From positions 18,113-82,112 of the forward strand of contig CAKSGG010000004.1 of NCBI GenBank assembly GCA_934454215.1: a DNA stretch of 64,000 nt, given 5' to 3'. The translations under genes were made by a program, and so were the position numbers. The notes under the pieces were generated by a model. The model made no database searches and had not been told where the DNA came from. It saw only the letters and a program-made list of their open reading frames with translations. The DNA is from an uncultured Clostridia bacterium. GTDB taxonomy: Bacteria; Bacillota; Clostridia; UBA1381. Positions 60,244-64,000 of the stretch are shown piece after piece (the stretch's first letter is position 1; the number at the start of each line of letters is the position of its first letter).

Positions 60244-61245
60244 ATGAGTAATAATTTACAAAACTATATGGCGATTAATACAGAGGACGGCAAAATCCAA
60301 GAGATTATGGGCAAATATATGTATTACTCTCTGCCAAAACTGATTGTGAAAGCGGAGCGGGTAAAGGAAATTTGCAGACAAATCGGATTTCCGATTGAAG
60401 TAAATGAGAATATATCCGCAACAGACGCATTCAGAAGCGCTACCGGTGAAATTTATGACAGGATTGAGGAAACCGAAAACGGCGGAGTTAAAATTGTCAA
60501 GATTTATTGCAGGGATAATAAGAGAGCAAATACAGATGTTCTTTCGCGTGAACTTGTTGAAGAAACGCTGTACGAAACAACAAATTCATATAAAAAACTT
60601 GCAAATTTATCTCTTGATAAAACAAGCGGCGAGCTTATACTGTCTGATGTGGATTATTCTTCCGATAGGGATATACGGGGATATTTTGACAAGGCGCAAG
60701 ACCTTTTTCAATTATATCAAAATTGTATAGGAAACAGGAGCATCGAAACGATGGCGGATAAATATATTTCCGGCTTGTGTGCGACTGCTATATCGGCAAG
60801 AGGACATCACTATTTCATTCCAAAAGCGTATATGCACGGAATTACATTGCTTGAAGATTTTATGGAGCTTGTTGCAAAGGAAAATCTGTTTACTTATGCA
60901 AACAAGCGTGATTCAAAGTATATCAGCATAAATTCTATGTATGTTGCAGATGACGAAAAACAGCGGGGCAAAATGGCTCACGAGTTTTATCGTGATATGG
61001 GAAATGAAATTGAAACATATCAGAAAAGGATACTGAATCTTATTCGGAACGGCAGCAGCAGTCAAAAAATTCTTGACCGCTGGGAACTGAAAATCCAGTC
61101 GCTTGAAAGCAAAAAGAGAGAGTATGAAGGAATATTAAAACAGAATTTATCGGGTATAGATGAAGAATTTACAATGCTGCGTGATATTTGCGATCAGTTT
61201 AAGTTTGCAGTTAAAAGAACGCAGGTATTAGGGTTGGCGGCGTAA
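60244..61245 (+). CDS. Protein of unknown function (333 aa)
   Basis: The helical, charged 333-aa protein (DUF6744-like by memory) has a central segment YISGLCATAISARGHHYFIPK and a long helical C-terminal part with many Glu/Lys/Arg residues that could form a coiled coil (~270-320). No catalytic motif is recognised. It follows the primase-like gene with GAGGAGG at 60230 and precedes a hairpin. A replication-related role is plausible from context only. Confidence 0.55.
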   Translation: MSNNLQNYMAINTEDGKIQEIMGKYMYYSLPKLIVKAERVKEICRQIGFPIEVNENISATDAFRSATGEIYDRIEETENGGVKIVKIYCRDNKRANTDVLSRELVEETLYETTNSYKKLANLSLDKTSGELILSDVDYSSDRDIRGYFDKAQDLFQLYQNCIGNRSIETMADKYISGLCATAISARGHHYFIPKAYMHGITLLEDFMELVAKENLFTYANKRDSKYISINSMYVADDEKQRGKMAHEFYRDMGNEIETYQKRILNLIRNGSSSQKILDRWELKIQSLESKKREYEGILKQNLSGIDEEFTMLRDICDQFKFAVKRTQVLGLAA

Positions 61246-61260
61246 AAGCGTCTTAAAATT

Positions 61261-61290
61261 AAGGGGGTATATAGAAATGTATACCCCCTT
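61261..61290 (+). other. Strong hairpin without T-tract
   Basis: An 11-bp perfect stem (AAGGGGGTATA 61261-61271 with TATACCCCCTT 61280-61290) and 8-base loop sits between two genes. With no T-run, it may stabilise or process the message. Confidence 0.6.
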
Positions 61291-61314
61291 GAATTCAAAA
61301 AGGAGAATATGAAA

Positions 61315-61701
61315 ATGTACGATGATGAAAGAGTTTTGGTATGTCAAAAGGAAATCAAACGGTTGAGACAGTGCGTAAGACAATACGAGGAAGAGCTTGA
61401 AAATATTCAGGGCAATATTGATAGTTGTGTGGTTTCAGATGAAATTTTCTCGCCGCAGAATTATCTTATGGTTGTAACCGGCAAGTGCTTTATTGTTAAT
61501 GGGAGTGACGATATTGCAATTATAAAAAGCATTTTGAAACAAACCGGCAATGAGAAACTAAAAAGTTTTTCGTTGAATGAAATTTTTAAAGCAGCCTCAG
61601 GAAATTGCCGAGTTGTTTTGGTGGATTGTATGATTTATGACGATGCTCAGAACAAATTTATACACAAACTGCAATGGTTTGAGGTTAATAAACAAATATG
61701 A
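61315..61701 (+). CDS. Protein of unknown function (128 aa)
   Basis: The 128-aa product opens with an amphipathic, coiled-coil-like helix (RQCVRQYEEELENIQGNI) followed by a beta-rich part. No known domain. ATG 61315 lies 9 bases after AGGAG; ATG 61309 is an in-frame alternative only 3 bases away. It overlaps the next open frame slightly, so the genes are packed in one operon. Confidence 0.5.
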   Translation: MYDDERVLVCQKEIKRLRQCVRQYEEELENIQGNIDSCVVSDEIFSPQNYLMVVTGKCFIVNGSDDIAIIKSILKQTGNEKLKSFSLNEIFKAASGNCRVVLVDCMIYDDAQNKFIHKLQWFEVNKQI

Positions 61702-61715
61702 TGGAGGAAATACAA

Positions 61716-62348
61716 ATGATATTAAAAAATGTAAATGATACAGTAGAGTATATGGGAAAGAGTTATTATGTTGGGGAGGATATTGTTGGAACATCTGAAA
61801 GCTTGTATGACGGATTGTTCGGTAATATTATTGAAATCCGTACCGATGCTGATAAGGAAACAGATAACCAAGCTCCGGACATTTATTGTGAATTTTATGC
61901 ACCGGTATTCCCGGAGGAAGTAAAAAGGTTTGAAAATAAGGTTTCGTTGCTGCATGGGAAAGCGAAAACTCTTGGAGATATTGCGCTTGACCGAGTTGTT
62001 ATGGCACCTGAGATGATAAAATTGCTTACGCAAAGCTCCGAGACACGAATGATACCTGTTTTTACGATTGAGGAAGACTGGGCAGCAGAAGATGATTACG
62101 GGCATTCAACCGAGGTTTACTTCGATTATGATTTGGCAAGAAAAAATCTTTGTAAAAAAATTTTGGAAGAAAAGCAAGATGGCTGTATCAAACAATGTGA
62201 TGAGACAGAACTTGTAGAGGATTATGGCAATGATTATTATGAGGTTTATGAAGAAGGTTTTTACTCTGATAAACATTACCTTGTATCTATCCAAAAACAT
62301 GATGTGCCGATGAATGTTTCGGATATGGTTAAGTACATCAATAATTAA
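61716..62348 (+). CDS. Protein of unknown function (210 aa)
   Basis: The soluble acidic 210-aa protein has no recognised motif. ATG 61716 (ATGGAGGAAATACAA upstream) is preferred over ATG 61698, whose codon overlaps the previous stop. It is Tyr/Glu/Asp-rich (e.g. EDDYGHSTEVYFDYDL) like several small proteins in this region. Operon position suggests an accessory role. Confidence 0.5.
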   Translation: MILKNVNDTVEYMGKSYYVGEDIVGTSESLYDGLFGNIIEIRTDADKETDNQAPDIYCEFYAPVFPEEVKRFENKVSLLHGKAKTLGDIALDRVVMAPEMIKLLTQSSETRMIPVFTIEEDWAAEDDYGHSTEVYFDYDLARKNLCKKILEEKQDGCIKQCDETELVEDYGNDYYEVYEEGFYSDKHYLVSIQKHDVPMNVSDMVKYINN

Positions 62349-62365
62349 ATCTGGGAGGTTAAAAT

Positions 62366-62683
62366 TTGTTGATAAATGTAATTAGAGTTGCCGGCGATTC
62401 ATCAAAACCAAATGTGGTAGAAATGGATACGGCATTTAACATCGGTGACAAATTTAAAATGGAATATGATTGGTGCAAACGGGTGCAATGTATGAATGGC
62501 TATAAGCCGCATTGGTATAAAGATGTTGCAGAATTTGAAGTTGTCAATATTGTATGCAATATGCTTATAAATCCGCCCGAAGTCTGGGTTAGACTGCGTT
62601 CTTGTGATCAAGAATTTATTACAAGATGCGGCAGAGAATTTGACGCACCGGAATATCAGATTTTGCAAAGAAAAGTCGCTTAA
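62366..62683 (+). CDS. Protein of unknown function (105 aa)
   Basis: TTG 62366 or TTG 62369 follows GGGAGG; both give the same ~105-aa beta-rich protein. It has four cysteines without clear CxxC pairs. It is the third of a run of small unknown genes. No family is recognised and no membrane segment is seen. Confidence 0.45.
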   Translation: MLINVIRVAGDSSKPNVVEMDTAFNIGDKFKMEYDWCKRVQCMNGYKPHWYKDVAEFEVVNIVCNMLINPPEVWVRLRSCDQEFITRCGREFDAPEYQILQRKVA

Positions 62684-62702
62684 ATTGGAGGAGAAAAAGA
62701 AT

Positions 62703-62948
62703 ATGGAAAATTCAAATTTTCGGTTATCGGTATTTTTAATATTATACGGGAGTTTCAGCATTATTACGGATTTATGGCGAGTGCTGGAGCTTTTAATATA
62801 TAATAGGGTTTATCCTGATATTATTGATACAATCATCTGTATATTGTTTGCAATATCGTTGACATTTAATGTCGTGTTTGCCGAAAAAGAGATAAAGAAA
62901 AATTGTTTTGATGATAAATCAAATATTAAGGGGGATGAAAATGTCTAA
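62703..62948 (+). CDS. Small two-helix membrane protein (81 aa)
   Basis: ATG 62703 (GGAGGAG upstream) opens an 81-aa frame with two hydrophobic helices (LSVFLILYGSFSIIT, then IIDTIICILFAISLTFNVVF) and a charged C-terminal tail. The longer frame from 62604 overlaps the upstream gene. It overlaps the start of the next gene by 8 bases. Unknown function. Confidence 0.5.
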   Translation: MENSNFRLSVFLILYGSFSIITDLWRVLELLIYNRVYPDIIDTIICILFAISLTFNVVFAEKEIKKNCFDDKSNIKGDENV

Positions 62949-63453
62949 GAAAAGAGATTTAATCAAAGTCGGTCTTGCATATAAATATGCACCGGAGAGT
63001 TTGTATATTTTACTTATACAAAAAAACGGTACATATAAAAAGCTTAATGCTGATACTTCAAGATATATGTGGGGTTATTGGCTGGCAATAGGTGAAAAGG
63101 AAAAAGCACTGGCGGAAATAAAGCGTGTGCTTCGGAGTAGGGAAAGGTCAAAAAAACGACTTGTTACATATGGCTATTATGTCAAAGGGAGTTTAACTCG
63201 TTACGCATATATAAACGGTTCTATGTTACTCGCAGACGAATACAACATTGCCGAAAAGCTCTCTGTTTATAAAGAAAATAAGAGATATTGGCTTAAATGC
63301 GGCGGTAAGCATTATGCGGGAAACACAGCAAAGCTAAACGGCAATTATCAATTAGAAAATGTCAAAAGAGAGTATGAAGAGATTGATTTTGCAAGAGCTG
63401 CTAAAATATATGTACAGCATAAAATTGATGAGAGAATCCCAATAGTTTTGTAA
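62941..63453 (+). CDS. Protein of unknown function (170 aa)
   Basis: ATG 62941, preceded by AGGGGGAT, opens a 170-aa basic protein with many Tyr and Lys residues (e.g. WGYWLAIGEKEKALAEIKRV), and its start overlaps the previous stop. It resembles no family I can name. It is the last gene of the second DNA-metabolism operon; a terminator follows at 63504. Confidence 0.5.
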   Translation: MSKKRDLIKVGLAYKYAPESLYILLIQKNGTYKKLNADTSRYMWGYWLAIGEKEKALAEIKRVLRSRERSKKRLVTYGYYVKGSLTRYAYINGSMLLADEYNIAEKLSVYKENKRYWLKCGGKHYAGNTAKLNGNYQLENVKREYEEIDFARAAKIYVQHKIDERIPIVL

Positions 63454-63503
63454 CAGGAAAAATTTTAAAAAATCAAATCGACAATTTAACAAGATATAAT
63501 CAG

Positions 63504-63540
63504 AAATTGGGGCTTATGCAATATGTGTAAGCCTCAATTT
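63504..63540 (+). terminator. Terminator of the second DNA-metabolism operon
   Basis: A 13-bp stem (63504-63516 with 63528-63540, one G-U pair) closes an 11-base loop and ends in T-rich sequence. It separates the operon from the new unit downstream. Confidence 0.7.
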
Positions 63541-63580
63541 TGTGCATATAAGAGAATATATATAAAATTCGTTGAAAATA

Positions 63581-63609
63581 TTGAAAATTTTGATGAAATG
63601 TGATATAAT
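63581..63609 (+). promoter_or_regulatory. Strong promoter of the last transcription unit
   Basis: TTGAAA (63581-63586), a 17-base spacer and TATAAT (63604-63609) with a TGA extension of the -10 lie ahead of the attenuator-like leader. Confidence 0.8.
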
Positions 63610-63677
63610 TAACATATAAGTTTGTATGAAGGTGGTAATAAGAAGGGATATTGACATATGACAAGGAGGGTATTGCT

Positions 63678-63776
63678 ATGGAAAAACCCGTAATTTCAGG
63701 CACAGATAAGAGCGGTCAAAATAGGCTGCGGTTTATCTGTGCCTTTTTTAATTACAACGAAAAAGGAGGAGATTTT
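63678..63776 (+). other. Leader reading frame in phase with the secreted-protein gene
   Basis: ATG 63678 has a good site (AAGGAGGG) and opens a frame with no stop until it joins, in frame, the secreted-protein gene at 63777. It spans the hairpin at 63698-63749. It may be a leader peptide, or a longer form of the protein with 33 extra residues ahead of its signal peptide. Confidence 0.4.
63698..63749 (+). terminator. Attenuator-like hairpin with six-T tail in the leader
   Basis: GGCACAGATAA (63699-63709) pairs perfectly with TTATCTGTGCC (63733-63743), followed by TTTTTT. It lies between a strong promoter and the secreted-protein gene, so transcription should stop there unless something opens it. 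Confidence 0.75.
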
Positions 63777-64000
63777 ATGAATAAGTTTAAGCGTATGATT
63801 GCAGTATGTGCAGCGGTCGGAATGCTGTGTTCAACTGTTTATGCTCAAGGAACTCATGATTTGGGATATAGAGTAAAAATGGACGAGGGGCAAGTGACAG
63901 TCACGGAAGATGATTTTGTATCCGATATTGACAACTCTAATCTTGATGTAAGTGTTGTAAAACAACAAGGAGATACAAGAACAACGATATTTACAGGAAA
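63777..64000 (+). CDS. Start of a secreted protein, cut by the window end
   Basis: ATG 63777 follows AAAGGAGGAG and opens with a clear signal peptide (MNKFKRMIAVCAAVGMLC, cleavage after VYA near residue 24). The next ~50 residues are acidic and hydrophilic with no recognised domain. It begins a new transcription unit behind a promoter and attenuator-like leader. The rest lies outside the window, so the family cannot be named. Confidence 0.65.
   Translation, partial: MNKFKRMIAVCAAVGMLCSTVYAQGTHDLGYRVKMDEGQVTVTEDDFVSDIDNSNLDVSVVKQQGDTRTTIFTG

Noticed and set aside
54914..63453. tRNA or restriction-enzyme genes in the late operon
   Set aside because: No cloverleaf-like sequence was recognised and no restriction nuclease motif accompanies the methyltransferase-like gene.
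831..63703. Many long minus-strand and alternative-frame open frames (e.g. 7510-8004, 12012-12509, 20605-21075)
   Set aside because: Each lies inside a well-supported + strand gene, lacks a good ribosome-binding site and has no recognisable motif; they are shadows of real genes.

Overview
The window looks like part of a large integrative and conjugative element (or conjugative plasmid) from a Gram-positive Clostridia-type bacterium. The signs are AT-rich coding sequence, strong AGGAGG ribosome-binding sites on nearly every gene, Firmicutes-type secreted domains (copper-amine-oxidase-N-like, Big2, S-layer homology, SH3b) and a RepA_N-type initiator next to a VirD4/TraG coupling protein. Every confident gene is on the + strand. 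I saw no rRNA, tRNA, CRISPR array or insertion sequence.

Layout. (1) 1-4.2 kb is mobile-element backbone: the end of a VirD4/TraG coupling protein, a RepA-like initiator, an S1-domain protein, a small Cys-rich protein and a serine resolvase, followed by a pair of inverted repeats that could be its target. (2) 4.4-6.2 kb holds a SLOG-family protein, an XerC/D-like tyrosine recombinase, and a 249-bp segment bounded by two 22-bp sites that are exact reverse complements of each other. The segment carries a near-consensus promoter that currently points left, away from the next operon. This has the anatomy of a phase-variable promoter switch. (3) 6.3-22.5 kb is a type VII secretion (T7SS) operon: TetR regulator, membrane Ser/Thr kinase, secreted proteins, FHA protein, PP2C phosphatase, EssC-like ATPase with two N-terminal FHA-like domains and three P-loops, an unassigned 266-aa protein, an EsaB/YukD ubiquitin-like protein, three WXG100 proteins, two effector-like proteins sharing one N-terminal module, and a DUF4176 protein. 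(4) 22.5-40 kb is surface and secreted cargo: an SLH protein, a second kinase with a polytopic membrane half, a subtilase, a lipoprotein with an LprI-like domain, a 1509-aa clostripain-family protein and a metalloprotease lipoprotein. (5) 40-50.3 kb and (6) 50.4-63.5 kb are two DNA-metabolism operons preceded by almost identical ~255-bp leaders. Together they encode an SF2 helicase, sliding clamp, SSB, MoxR ATPase plus VWA partner, sigma-like protein, JAMM/JAB protein, E1/ThiF-like protein, DNA methyltransferase-like protein, Rad52-like protein, SbcC/Rad50-like ATPase and CHC2/Toprim primase. (7) The window ends in a new transcription unit with a promoter, an attenuator-like hairpin and the start of a secreted protein.

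How it may work together (inference). The element appears to carry its own replication and recombination kit and a kinase/phosphatase/FHA-regulated T7SS cargo whose expression may be switched by promoter inversion and tuned by the TetR protein. Repeated TVSxF/TVxDI-type motifs in both kinases and at the C-terminus of the FHA protein suggest a GarA/OdhI-like phospho-switch. Recognisable EssA, EssB and EsaA are absent, and the kinase with an extracellular domain may take the place of the EssB pseudokinase. All family calls are from reading motifs; no database search was possible.
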